NCBI GenBank assembly: GCA_950022295.1
Contig: OX465596.1
Location: 125,716,501-125,780,500, forward strand
Length of the DNA stretch: 64,000 nucleotides
Direction of reading: 5' to 3'
Source: Bromus sterilis
Taxonomy: Eukaryota > Streptophyta > Magnoliopsida > Poales > Poaceae
Under the pieces are notes generated by a model, which saw nothing but the letters and a program-made list of their open reading frames with translations, was not told the DNA's origin and searched no databases. Of the stretch, positions 23,065 through 33,990 are shown one piece after another; within the stretch, counting starts at the first letter, position 1, and every line of letters starts with the position of its first letter. The position numbers and the translations under genes were made by a program.

Positions 23065-24008
23065 TGGGCCCTTCCCTAAGAATAGCAAACCCAACCGACC
23101 GGCAAACCAGGCCTGGAGTGATTGGTACTACATGGAATGCTTCAAGCAGGAATACCTGGAACGCAACAAGCAAAGCTCGCCCAAGGAGCAAACTTCCGAC
23201 TACCTTCAAGGTCACCATGATCAGAACGCCCAACCATTTCCTTGACTCCGAAAAGCAAAGGACAAAGGAGCACAATGCCAAGGATCCGCAGTTCGGCATC
23301 ACCCCTATCAAACCTTGCCGGAACACAAGACGAACCCGCACTCGCCCAACAATAGCAGGCTTCTCCAAGTTTTCAGAAACAATCACAGTTGAAATACGAA
23401 CATCGAAAATCAGATGAATTCGAGACACACAGGTTCGGACAAGATCAACCAGGCAAATCGGATGACAACCAAGCCAAAAGAGGACCACTGGATAGGAGCA
23501 GACAACCCAGAGGCACTGCCCCTAGTTGTCAGCACACAGATAGCCGGTTTTATGTTAGAGAAAGTCCTCATGGATGACGGAAGCTGGGTCAACATACTAT
23601 ACTACAATACGTTCCTTCATCTTAGCCTAACCGAAGAGCATCTTCGACCTTCGAACACCACACTCTATGGAATCATACCAAGCAGGTCAAATCGCCCAAA
23701 GGGACGAGTTACTCTAAAGGTAATCTTTGGGGACATCACAAACGTCCGATCAGAAAACCTCACGTTCGAAATCGTCACAATCCACAGCTCGTAACACGCC
23801 ATCCTTGGTAGGACAACATACATCATGTTCATGGCAAGACCCTGCTACCTCCATCTCCAACTAAAAATGCCTGGTCCACAAGGCATGATCACGATACAAG
23901 GAAGCTAGGATGTAGCCCTATCCTGCGAGAAAAGCGCCATCTCGTATGCAGCAGCATACCATGGAGGCGGAACTTCACATCCAACCTCGGACCCGGACCC
24001 CAACATCT
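23065..24008 (+). pseudogene. Element C gag end and Tat-lineage aspartic protease
   Basis: After a broken gag tail (SDWYYMECFKQEYLE near 23120), a frame from about 23414 carries a Tat-type protease. Its phrases are QIAGFMLEKVLMDDGSWVNILYYNTF (catalytic triplet DDG in place of DTG), HLRPSNTTLYGI, the GDITN motif, and, after a stop at 23792-23794, HAILGRTTYIMFMARPCYLHLQLKMPGPQG. A second stop follows at about 23906. No RT, RNase H or integrase follows: the next recognisable feature is the antisense gene. C therefore looks like a non-autonomous gag-pro Tat derivative related to RIRE2-type elements. Confidence 0.7.
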
Positions 24009-24831
24009 AGTAGAAGGGAATTCACACCAACAAGGAGGACGAAGGCGCCCCTAGAAGCTTTGGCAAAAACAACCAACATGACATGTCGTTCTGCCCAATA
24101 TATGAACGATACCCAACCTTGAAAAAACAAAGCTGGCCCTCACTAGCATCTTCCGCAATGTGGACCAAGTAGCCGACTCCATTGCCCCCGTACACTCTTG
24201 CAATAAAAAATTTCAATTTTTCTGCAAATTTAGTATTTCCCTTCAGATCAACTTCTCTGATTCTGCAAAAACGCATGTAAACTCGATGTAACTCGCACTT
24301 CTATGACCTTGATCTATCGCCTTTGGTTCACTCAAGCCCAGCCATGTAGCTTTCTTGACTCTGAACCAAAGGAAGCATAGCACCAGTACAAGTCATACGA
24401 AGCCGACTTACAGGGAAGTTCATAGCAACACGCACCCATATGACACGACAATTCCTTTTTATAATTCAACCAAAGGCATCTTATCAGAGAGTCGGTCGAC
24501 CCTGAACTTATCCGATCAAAGGATGTCGTTATCATGCACACATTTGACTTCCATGCATCATACATTTACATTCCACATATTTTACAACACTTATCAAACC
24601 ATGATTTTACAAAAAATGTCCGACACGACATAAATCTTGGGGGCTTATACAAAAATATCAATGCGAAGACGCGTCCGACGAGGCGAGACTCGATTTTCCT
24701 TTTCTGACACCAGCCGCGACCTTTCCAGCACCGACAGAAGACCCGATGGAAGAAATTCCACCTGCAACCTTCAGGGACACGACTTGAGGAGCCGACATCA
24801 AACGCTTCCGGTTATCGTCACCATAACCAGG
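24009..24831. other. Element C region between protease and antisense gene
   Basis: No domain is recognisable. Short frames are interrupted on both strands. It contains a purine-tract-like aatcttgggggct at 24633-24645, nearly the same as the true tract beside the 3' LTR. Pol would be expected here in a complete Tat element and is missing. Confidence 0.5.
24633..24645 (+). other. Second polypurine-tract-like site in element C
   Basis: aatcttgggggct matches 13 bases of the functional-position tract at 28397-28409. It lies on the downstream side of the antisense gene, so the gene is bracketed by two such tracts. Confidence 0.5.
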
Positions 24832-27668
24832 CTAAAAAACACCCAGATTTAGCCCATCCGCAATCACGGTGTCATGCCTTCGCACGTCCTTTTCTACTTG
24901 ACTGTAATCAGCCGGCTCATACCTTGAGCCGCCAGCCTTGAAATGCGGAAAACCAAGAGCCAGCTTGCCCGAGTCCATGCTTGGATGATAAACCATACAC
25001 AAAGTCAGGTCCTACATCACGCCCTTTCCGCAAGCCGATTTCTTCACCTCCTCTACCCATTCCGAGGCCCTGGAGAGTTCTTAAAGAAAATTTCTATTCA
25101 AAGCTGGGTCCGACAAGCGTCCTGACAAAGCCTTGATAACCTGGAAACCACCAAGATGCATACTGGCTATAAGATCACTGATCGCTAACAAGCCATCACA
25201 CGCTCTCTTCAGTAAAGAACGCCTTTCCCCTGGATCCTTTTTTCAGAAAGAAGAACAAGGACAAAGCATATTTCTTTCAAGTACCAAAAAGCGGGGAGGA
25301 AAACTACTTACTTAAAATGATGTCACCTATATCCGAAAGACGCCGGCGCAGACTCTCCAATTCTGATCGAGTAGCTTGCGAGTCGGCCACAACCCTCTCC
25401 CTGTCCTACTCTTTAGACATCACATCGGCCCTCAGAATATCCAGCTCCCGAAGGTGCCCATTATGCAATTGTGCGACCTCACTTTAAATTTCCTTTCGTC
25501 GACTCGACTCAGCGGCTAGTTGATCCTGTAGCCTAGGCTCCGTCTCGGCTGATTGCGATACCAAAGCCTACAAACCAAAAATTCGACAAATTATGGCAAA
25601 ATCTGGCCACCCTACCTTTCTCAAATACTAATTCACCGCAAGTGTCCAAAGTCACTTACACAAAATCATGGGGATGTATTACCTCATAAGCATGCTTCAT
25701 ATTTACCAGCATATTTTGCTGTTCACTGAAGCGGGTCATCACACCCGTGTACATACTAGGAAATGAATCTCTCTCTGAGACGACGCCTTCCCTGGAGAAG
25801 TAACCAGCCCTGCCTGCATCGTTAGAGCATGATCACCTACCAATCCACTAGACCCTAAGATAGTCACAGGCATGGACGCCGAAGGTGTTCGCATTGCCCC
25901 CTGACTCAAACTAGTGGCCTCACCAACAGAAAATGCCACTCCTCGCCCAATTGGCAAAGAGCCGGCAGCGGGAAAGGAAACCACGTCTTTCAAATCAGAC
26001 GACTCATCTGGTAAGACCCGTTCCTTGCACGACCAAAGAAGAAGTTACTAAGAAGTATAGTGACTAGAATATAAAAATTGGCGAGAAGAAGATTAGTTAC
26101 CCAATTTCCACTTTTAAATCATCAAAATCTCCGTCTTCCGACTCATCGGACGATGGTGCACTGACTTGGCTATCACCTGTGTTTAAATTAGGGTCCTCGT
26201 AACTCGAAAAACAAGCTTGAACCACCCTATCAATAAGCTGGGAGCTCGCACTCGGAAATGAAGCTAAACTCTTCTCATGACAATGTTTCCTTCCCCCCGC
26301 TACCTACAAGGTTGGTAAGTAGAAGGAATTCCCCAAAGATATAAAAATACAGGTGAAAAGGAGAAGGCCTATCAGTATGGATACCTTTTCATCTGTAGGG
26401 GTTACATCTGACTCCACGCCATCACCCTTCGGAGGTTACTCATCGTCATCCTCTTGCTCCTCCTGAGAAATCAACTATGCATGGTCCTCATTCTTATCCC
26501 AAAGATCGGCAGAAGGAATAAGAAAATAAGGAACAAGAAATATTACGGACCCACTCCGACTCCTCTTCTTCATCCTCATCATCCTCTCCAATTCCCTCAA
26601 CAGAAGTCCAGGAATGAGTGGCGGACCACCATGGATCGTCGACCTGTAAAGGAACAGAAATAGTAAGAAAATTGCACCTTACCAAAGGCCAGAAGGAATA
26701 AAATACGGTACCTGAGTAGCTCGGTTACGATCCCAGAAGGGACTCACACCCACTTGACTGATCGCCGCAACCGACTCCCCAAGGACCTTCTTCACGTACT
26801 GAATCACTTCAGTCGTCCCTAGGGCTACTTGAGCAAAACTCATATGATCTCCTGGACAAGAATACTCACATAAGAGCCGGGAACGTACGCTTAAGGGTTG
26901 GATCTGCCATCCGACCCAATATTTCACCAAATCAATGGCACTTAAGCCATGGGATAAAAGTGCATCCACCCGCCGAAGAACCGGCTCAAGTTTCTTCTTA
27001 TCCTCTATGCTGGGCGAGGAATTCAGAATGGGAGAATATGTAAGTCGATCTTTATGGAAGCCAGGCAAAGGAGGCTCACCCTCTAGGCTGGTATCCTTGC
27101 AATAGAAGAATGATCTCTGCCATTCCTTGACTCGACTATGAAGTTTCATCTTTGGGAAATTGCGGCGAGCACGTCGCTGAATGGAAACAACTCGACATTC
27201 CACGGGGCAGCTTCCGCTTCGTTCAGTCTGTTTGTTCCCATAGAAAAATTCCTGGAACAAGGGAATTGACGGCTCCACCTGGAGGTACACCTCACAAAAA
27301 ACTGTGAAGTTGATAATATTCAGAACGAAATTGGCCAATAAATCTTGAGGGAAAAACCCAAAGAAATTCAAAAGACTCCCAAAGAAGCGTGACCTGGGAG
27401 GACGGAAACCACGAGTTACATGGTCTGCAAATACCACCACCTCCTTTTCCATGGGTTGAGGAAGAGTATTGTTAAGAGGAAATCGCCACCCAATAGGTTT
27501 CTAGGATGGAAGAAAACCGCGAGCGTGCAGCTCAGTGAGCCGATCTAAGCCCACTGAAGAGCCGACCCAGTCGGCATTCAGTGTAGCTTTGGCCTGGTAC
27601 TTAACCATTCTGGAGACTCCTTTCTTTTTGGCTATCTCAACCTTCTTGGTGGCAGCAGTTCCAGACAT
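24832..27668 (-). pseudogene. Antisense multi-exon gene of a Tat-lineage element (Transposase_28 / 'putative gypsy type transposon' family)
   Basis: Exon 1 (27668-26712) starts MSGTAATKKVEIAKK and holds the family core: FADHVTRGFRPPRSRFFGSL, LNIINFTVFCEVYLQ, SIQRRARRNFPKMKL, WFY-like SFFYCKDT and VKYWVGWQIQPLS. It is broken by one stop (27501-27503). Inferred GT-AG introns: 26711-26644 (68 nt, CAG/GTACCG to TTTACAG), then exon 2 (26643-26395, acidic), exon 3 (26303-26101), exon 4 (26023-25683, frameshift near 25760), exon 5 (25567-25312, coiled coil, two stops) and a last exon (about 25080-24832, phrase LALGFPHFKAGG, one stop). The coding strand is opposite to C's gag and protease. Family membership is recalled from rice and wheat proteins annotated with Pfam PF04195. 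The function is unknown; despite the Pfam name no transposase chemistry is shown. Confidence 0.7.
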
Positions 27669-28396
27669 TGTCGAAGTTGTCTGGAACAAATGTCAAATTA
27701 ACAGCGGAATAAGAGGTTGAAGGAAATTGCAATATAACTTTAAAGAGAATAATAAGGTATCATAAATTGGCCATGAATAGCACGGCTGGATTCGACCAAG
27801 AAATCGTTGGGGTTTGGATAAAGAATATAACCTAAAGATTGTTCAATCAAATAAAGATGTGCTGAGAAGAATTAATGCCACTAGAAGAATACAAGTCAAG
27901 CGGCCTAAAGATTGGGAAAGAGATGGGTGGACAAGAATTTAGCAAAAAAGGAAGACTTATGAAATGTGAAGATTAGAGCAAGATCCTCACTGATTAAACA
28001 GAGGAGAATCGTCCAATCAAAGAAATCCACATAGTACGATGCCTTACTTCGAAACTCTCGAGCAAGCAGGGGAGGAAGGAGAAGGATGAGAAGAGAATAT
28101 GAAAGACAGAGGGAAAATAGATCCTATTTACGAGGACCCCGATTCGAACAACAGTGCAAAAACCCACATTATGAATAAATGGGGGCTCCTTGATCCTCGC
28201 GTATGATAAGACAGTGCAGTGAGGGCGGCGCCTCGATTTTGATATGAGGAAAAAGATTGCATGCAAGACTTTTTGGATATAACCGTTATGAATCAAGCGA
28301 CACATGTACTCTCGGAAGGTCCCTTGACTCGTTTTACCGACTCCATGAAACATTTTATTCTTGAGGAGAAGATTGCACTAGAGCCCGCTTTACGCC
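27669..28396. other. Element C region between antisense gene start and 3' LTR
   Basis: AT-rich and non-coding. On the minus strand it is the natural place for the antisense gene's promoter and leader, but I see no convincing TATA box. The short frames at 27994-28508 show no domain. Confidence 0.4.
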
Positions 28397-28411
28397 AATC
28401 TTGGGGGCTAC
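28397..28411 (+). other. Element C polypurine tract
   Basis: aatcttgggggctac directly precedes the 3' LTR start TGTCGGGGGG, the classic end of Tat/RIRE2-type interiors. Confidence 0.8.
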
Positions 28412-28430
28412 TGTCGGGGGGATAACTTAT
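28412..28430 (+). repeat. Element C 3' LTR, first 19 bases
   Basis: TGTCGGGGGGATAACTTAT is the opening of the C 3' LTR. F inserts directly after it; the probable 5-bp target duplication is cttat (28426-28430). The rest must lie to the right of the window. Confidence 0.75.
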
Positions 28431-28701
28431 TGTCACAACCCAGTTTAGGTATGTGGTAGGGTACAAGTGCTCTATTGCATCATGTGAAAATTTAAAAAAG
28501 AAATTCAAAAATGGGGAAAAGAAAAGCCCTAAAGAATTTAATTAAATGGCCAGACAAAAATTGCTTCCAAAAATTGCTCTGTTATTTTTGAAAAGTCTTA
28601 TAAATATGCATGATCACATATAAAGTGAAGTGGGTCCCACTGCATGCACAAGGATTTGTCAAAAAATTCCAAATAGGGCTTCGAAATTAAATAATACCGC
28701 T

Positions 28702-28743
28702 ATTTGATTGGAAATTCAAATTATTTGATTGGAAATTCAAATT
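28702..28743 (+). repeat. 21-bp tandem duplication in the F LTR
   Basis: Two consecutive copies of a 21-base unit starting atttgattggaaattcaa. The D LTR has one copy at the matching place (near 14100), so this is a recent slippage event in F. Confidence 0.75.
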
Positions 28744-29828
28744 ATTTGAATTTCAAAAATCTCCAAAACTTGTGAGTGGCTAGATATAAATATTATAAGC
28801 TCACACAAAAGTTTTGAAGATTTAAAAAAATGCTTTGCTATTTTTATCCAGAGCAAAACAATTTACAGAAAAAGAAAACAGAGAAAAACAGAAGAAAAAT
28901 AGAAAAGGGAAACCGAGCCCACTTACCTGGGCCTCGGGCCCAACTTACCTTCCACGGCCCAGCCCACCCGGCGCCGTTGTCGTCTTCCTCAACCTGCTCG
29001 ATGTCGAGCATGCCGAGCACGCCGAGGCCACCGCGACGGCTATGCCGTCTACGCCTCTCCCCGAGAAAATCTCCTCGCCATGACGACGCCTGGAAGGCCC
29101 CCTCACCTTTCCTCTCCTCCTCTGGCTCACCCCCTCCCTCCTCGTCGTCGTTTTCGCGCACCACCGAGCGTAGCCGGAACGGCCGCCGTGCTCCGACGCG
29201 TCCACCGGCCGAGCTAGCCCCAGCCGCCTTGTCCATCGAGCTCTCCTCTTTCGTCTTCATCGCCGTGCAAAAGGAATCGAGGCCGGAGCCCCTGTAGCCA
29301 CCGGATTCGTCGACGAGCTTCCGCCGAACCCCGAAGCTCACCGCCACCGATTCTTCGCCGTCGAGCCTCCTACGACCTCATCGACCTCACCGTTCAAATC
29401 CTGGTGAGCACACGACCAAAACCCCCCCAAGACCCGCAGTCTTTCGCGCCGTCCTTCGCCCTTTTCCATCTTCGCCGGAGAGCAGGGCCGCCACGGAGGT
29501 CGCCGGCGTGCACACGCAAAGCATACCACGCTCTGGCCATGTCCAAGGGATCCGCGAGATACCTGCGCATCGAACGCGCCTAAACGCGCATCTTTTGGCC
29601 GCCGGAATCTCATCCCGCGTGTGCGCCTCCGCGCACTGTTGCCACCGGCGGCTAACCGTCGGCGTGGCTTGTTAATTAGCCCTAAAGCACCCCTAATCAC
29701 CCCCTAACCCCCACTAACTAGTGGGCCCTAGCCTAACTAACCCATTATTAGTTTAAACTAACAGAGTTTTAACCCCACTGAGACTGACAGGCCGACCCCA
29801 CTGGTCAGACATTCCCCCCACATCATGC

Positions 29829-29846
29829 TGACGTCTGGATGACGCA
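29829..29846 (+). promoter_or_regulatory. Double TGACG (as-1-like) motif in the F LTR
   Basis: TGACGTCTGGATGACGCA has two TGACG half-sites in the same direction, six bases apart. It resembles the as-1/ocs class bound by plant TGA bZIP factors, which usually has a seven-base gap. Related clusters sit at 15174-15189 (D) and 53485-53512 (G). Function is inferred from the motif only. Confidence 0.4.
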
Positions 29847-31242
29847 GTAATCCTTTTTCTTTTTAAAAGAAATCCAGAAATTACAGAAAATAGTTTAAAC
29901 TTCAAAAATTCAGAGAAAATTCATATGAACTCCAAATTGGACAATTAATATATGAAAAATGATCAGGAGAAAATTCTCCATCCAAATAATCAACTTTCAA
30001 CCATGTTTGAGTTGATCTTCAATTGGGACCAGTAGCTTTTTCTATTTGGTTTAATTGGAATTAAATCTAATTAAATTCAAATGCTACTCCAACTTCAACC
30101 AATGCAATGCAATCATCATCACTTGAACATCAGAGACATATCATACACATTTCAAAATAGTTTACAATGATCAAACACTAGCAAATACAAATGGGCTAAT
30201 TTGAACAACATATGGAGTTTGAATTTTCATTTCAAATGCAATACACTTCATTTAAATCAAATGTGCCAAAAATCAGTACCATTCACATCATGGACAACAT
30301 TATCATGTGATTGTGCATTTAAATTCAATGTTGTCCCCCCTTGTTGATGATTGTTCCGGTAACAGTGCCTCCAAGACGGAGATCACCCCCGAAGGAGAAG
30401 ACCACCGTTAAGACCCGTGTATCGTCAGCAAGGCAAGCAAACCCCATTGATCATGTCTATAAAATCCCAATTCCCTCTCAGTCTCGCTTATGCATGTTTA
30501 GGAGATCACCTTGTATCGATCTACCGCATAGTTGAACCCATATCCGATGCATGACCTATCATCTTGTCACAGTAGTAAGCCAACCACAATCCTAGCTGAC
30601 ACAGGAGTTGATTGATATCATGCGGCCCCTGCAACTGTTACTGCTTATTTCATGCTTAGAGTTTATAATGAGGATGCTTTTGATGTGAGTCGGGATGATA
30701 GTTAACATGGTGTTGATGAAAGTGAAACTGTGTTGGTGAATCCACCCTAATACAAGGTGAACGATGAGAGGCTGTGTAGGAGTACACAGTGGGTTGTCTT
30801 GTTGAACACCTCCTTAAGCCCGAGTTCTTGTATGGTAATCCAAGACAAAGAGTACAACCACACATTGGGCTCACTGACCCCTCTCGACCTAGTAACTCAC
30901 CCCGATCCAAGTCCGGGAGTCACACCTAGTTCGGGTTTTCCATTCGTCATATGCATAGAAAGATAAAGGAAATGAAATGTGGCATTCATGGTAGGGCTTG
31001 TAGAACATGGCTTGTCAAGCGGAGAACCATCCGTCGAGGTGGGCTTTTGCCAATTGTGCCTACATGGTTTGGGTCCTAGCTGGAAGCTCGGCCGGAACTC
31101 CAGTTGGGTTTGGGACTCAGACAGTTGACTCCTTGGACTAAAACGGAGCTGTGGGCGAAGTGTTGTGGTGAACATCCTCGCCAACACCCCTTGAATGCTG
31201 CCGAGACCTGGCGCTAACTGATGGTCATGTGTGTGTAGCGGT

Positions 31243-31293
31243 ACACCCCTGCGGGGTTCACAAAACTATTCGAATAGCCGCGTCCGCGGTCAT
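31243..31293 (+). promoter_or_regulatory. LTR palindrome module, element F copy
   Basis: CCCCTGCGGGG (31246-31256), ctattcgaatag (31266-31277, a perfect 12-base palindrome) and ccgcgtccgcgg (31278-31289), followed by tcatggactactt. Confidence 0.75.
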
Positions 31294-32403
31294 GGACTAC
31301 TTGGAAAAATGTGCCTGATTATTAGACAACTTGAATGGATACTTCTAAAACTCGCAAGATAAGCGTGAGTGCTATGGTGTGCTCCTCGTGGGGAAGTCGA
31401 GGAAGTAACCATAGTGGTGTATTGGTTGGAGACTTGGTAGTGGACTCGTGTACGCTTCTTACCTCAAGTCTGGTACTCGTAGTACAGGACTAGCCAAGTC
31501 AAAGCTAGCACTTCTACATGATGAAACCCCACCTCCTTTACCTTGAAACTTGAGCATGAGTAGTGTAGTTCTGATGTAAGTCTTGCTGAGTATGACTTTG
31601 TACTCACGTTTGATTATTCTATGTTTTAGATGGAATCCCAGACCCCGATGGAGTCACCTTCCTGAAGCTCGACGTTGACTAAGCTAGTATAGTTCCAGAC
31701 AGCAGTCTGGTCCCTCGTGGAAGGGCATGTATGTTTACAAGGCTTCTCTAAGCCATTTGTTAAACTTGTCTGTACTTAGACCTAATTTTCTTCCGTTGTA
31801 TGATGTAATGTTGATCACAGACATGTGTTCTTTTTATGCTCTATGTGTAAGTCAATAAAGAAGTACTTTGTAGAGTTATGTGATGATACCTGCTGTTCAT
31901 ACTAGACATGTGTGCTGCGTGTATGTTTATAACATGCATGTCTTAGTATGGGTTTTCGAGACCTTAGTTGTGATCTAGCTGACGGTCTTTTATACACCAA
32001 GTGGCCCTTAGATGTGCGCAGCTTGGGGCATCGCGATGCGATTGCTCGTGACTCTGTCACGTGCACACTTTGTTGTATGATCGAGCCCGCCCTAGACCCT
32101 GACTAAGTGATCGGGCTGGAGTTTGTATATGTAAGAGTTATAATTCAGTCGATAATATTGTTGAGGCGACTTGTCTATGAGTATGGGATTTCACCACCCA
32201 TAATCATTTAGACTTGTGAGCGGGCGATGAGGACCCATCTCAGTTGATCATCCGGCCTGGATGGGATGCCCCTCACGTACGAAGCTTTCCGAGAGTGTTC
32301 TGTGCTTGGCCTTGTCTGCTTAGACAAGTGGGTACAGCTCTCGGCTCTCCATGTGATTGAGTTGTGGCTGGAATTACATACGCATACCTCGGGTCCCGAC
32401 AGA

Positions 32404-32417
32404 CTTGGTATCAGAGC
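32404..32417 (+). other. Element F primer binding site (initiator tRNA-Met)
   Basis: CTTGGTATCAGAGC begins two bases after the LTR terminus at 32401 and contains the initiator tRNA-Met complementary core TGGTATCAGAGC. Confidence 0.92.
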
Positions 32418-32873
32418 AGGACTGTCTGTAGGATTATTTAACCCTTGGTCGAAGTCGAGTCTAGCATTCTATAGTTATATAGTTACTTGGGTATAAAGGG
32501 AACAACGTAAGGCTTCTTTTTCTCCTTACCCTCATCGGTCTGAGTTCTGAGTCACCCTTATCTTTTCTACGGGATGATAGGACTAGGCTCTTCTATGTCT
32601 TACTAGAACATCTCGTTGATTGCTTCTTTGTAGCCGTAGGACTGTTGTGGTCGTCTAGACTCATCGTTCCATTGAGTTCCTTGAAGACGTTCTGTCCAAT
32701 TTCTTCGAGGTTGTTTCATTTTCCATCCCGGTGTAGCCGTTATGCTGCCCGATTTATTCCGTGTTTCTAGGAATCTTTGCCTTTTCATTACAATCTTTTC
32801 TGCCTAAATCATGTCCTCTTATCTTTGATTCCATCATACAACCTGTTCTGATTGTTGGTTGTCATCACACAGG
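32418..32873 (+). other. Element F leader between PBS and gag
   Basis: Non-coding leader of about 450 bases. It ends tcatcacacagg just before the gag ATG (32874), an acceptor-like context shared with element I. No ORF is supported. Confidence 0.5.
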
Positions 32874-33990
32874 ATGTCACGTGGATTTCATAGTACTGTT
32901 CGTCGCAATCGAGACCGTGATCAGAATCGAGGTGATGATGAACCTCCACCATCGCCTTCTGCGGTGGAAATCATGATGGAAGCTGGGCGGAATCGACGTG
33001 ATCAAACACGCCTTCTGGAGCTCATCGAGCAGAATACCGCTCGTCAGCGCAATGCGGTTGTCAGCATTCAGGATTTCATCCTCCTCAAGACACCAGTATT
33101 CCGATGTTCTTCTGAGCCCCTTGAAGCCGATGATTGGCTCCGTTCCATCGAGCGTATTCTTGAGACGGCGCATGTTGCTCCAAATGATCGTGTGATGTTT
33201 GCGGTATACTTCCTGGAAGGTGCTGAAGTTGAATGGTGGGAGAACTATGTTGCAATGCAACCTGATGGTCACGTAGTGACTTGGCAGCAATTCCGTGATG
33301 CCTTCCGAGGGTTCCACATTCTGGATGAGATGATGGAAAGAAAGAAGGAAGAGTTTTGCAATCTAACTCAGTGAGTAGGTCCATCCACAATTATATGACC
33401 GAGTTCAACCATCTTGCTCGTTATGCCCAAGAGGAGATATCCACTGATGCCAGGAAGCAAGCAAGGTTCCGCAAGGGACTTAACCCTGTTATTCGTCATG
33501 ATCTCAATCTTCATGAGTTTGTCAACTTTGAGGATTTAGTCAATAGATCCTTCAGAGCTGAGTATGGAAATGAGGTGTTCGAAGACTCTCGCAAGCATAC
33601 TCGTAAGTTTGCTCCATCTTCTAGTTCGGCCCCTCAGAAACGTCGGATATGGATTCCAACTAGTGCCATTCCTTCACACCTTTTTTCAAGGCCATCCTAC
33701 ATGGTGCCTCAACCTCCTCCACCAAACACGAATCCCAACAGCTATGGTAGTGATCCTGCCATCCTTGCTCCACCCCCTGACACCAGAGTTTGCTACAAGT
33801 GTGGTCAGCCTGGCCACATTGCACGGAAATGTTCATTGTCGGTGAAAGTTGATCCTCGTCCAAGACATGATGCCACCCCACCCAAGTCTTCCAAAGCTAA
33901 GTCTTCACAGAAATCCACCTCCAACTCCTTGCAAGCAAAGTCCTTAGCCACTGTTGGTGGTTGTGTGAACCAAATCTCAGTTGAGGAAGC
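32874..33990 (+). pseudogene. gag: Element F gag, frameshifted
   Basis: The ATG at 32874 (MSRGFHSTVRRNRDR) follows the acceptor-like cacacagg. The Retrotrans_gag core spans about residues 60-165 (ADDWLRSIER, VEWWENYVAMQ, MERKKEEFCNLTQ). A small deletion at about 33373 causes a stop (33372-33374). The protein resumes in another frame with YMTEFNHLARYAQEE and continues to a CCHC zinc knuckle, CYKCGQPGHIARKC (near 33790-33832). Element I has the homologous protein unbroken here, which locates the lesion. Confidence 0.85.

Larger units (their letters stand above)
28431..32401 (+). repeat. Element F 5' LTR (3.97 kb)
   Basis: It begins TGTCACAACCC and ends GGGTCCCGACA. It contains a 21-bp tandem duplication at 28702-28743, a GC-rich leader (about 28970-29650) with a donor-like ctggtgagcac at 29400-29410, a bZIP/as-1-like double TGACG at 29829-29846 and the palindrome module at 31243-31293. 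Confidence 0.88.

Noticed and set aside
26644..26682. 39-nt intron at CCTTTG/GTAAGG in the antisense gene
   Set aside because: It is too short for a plant intron. The alternative donor CAG/GTACCG at 26711 gives a 68-nt intron and keeps the reading frame, so it is preferred.
26679..27452. Antisense ORF of element C as a bacterial or DNA-transposon gene
   Set aside because: Its phrases match the plant retrotransposon-associated family, and it lies inside an LTR element with a proper purine tract and 3' LTR start. No inverted repeats or transposase triad is visible.
32877..33317. Antisense frames opposite the F gag and other pol regions
   Set aside because: They mirror the codon pattern of the sense protein and have no independent features.
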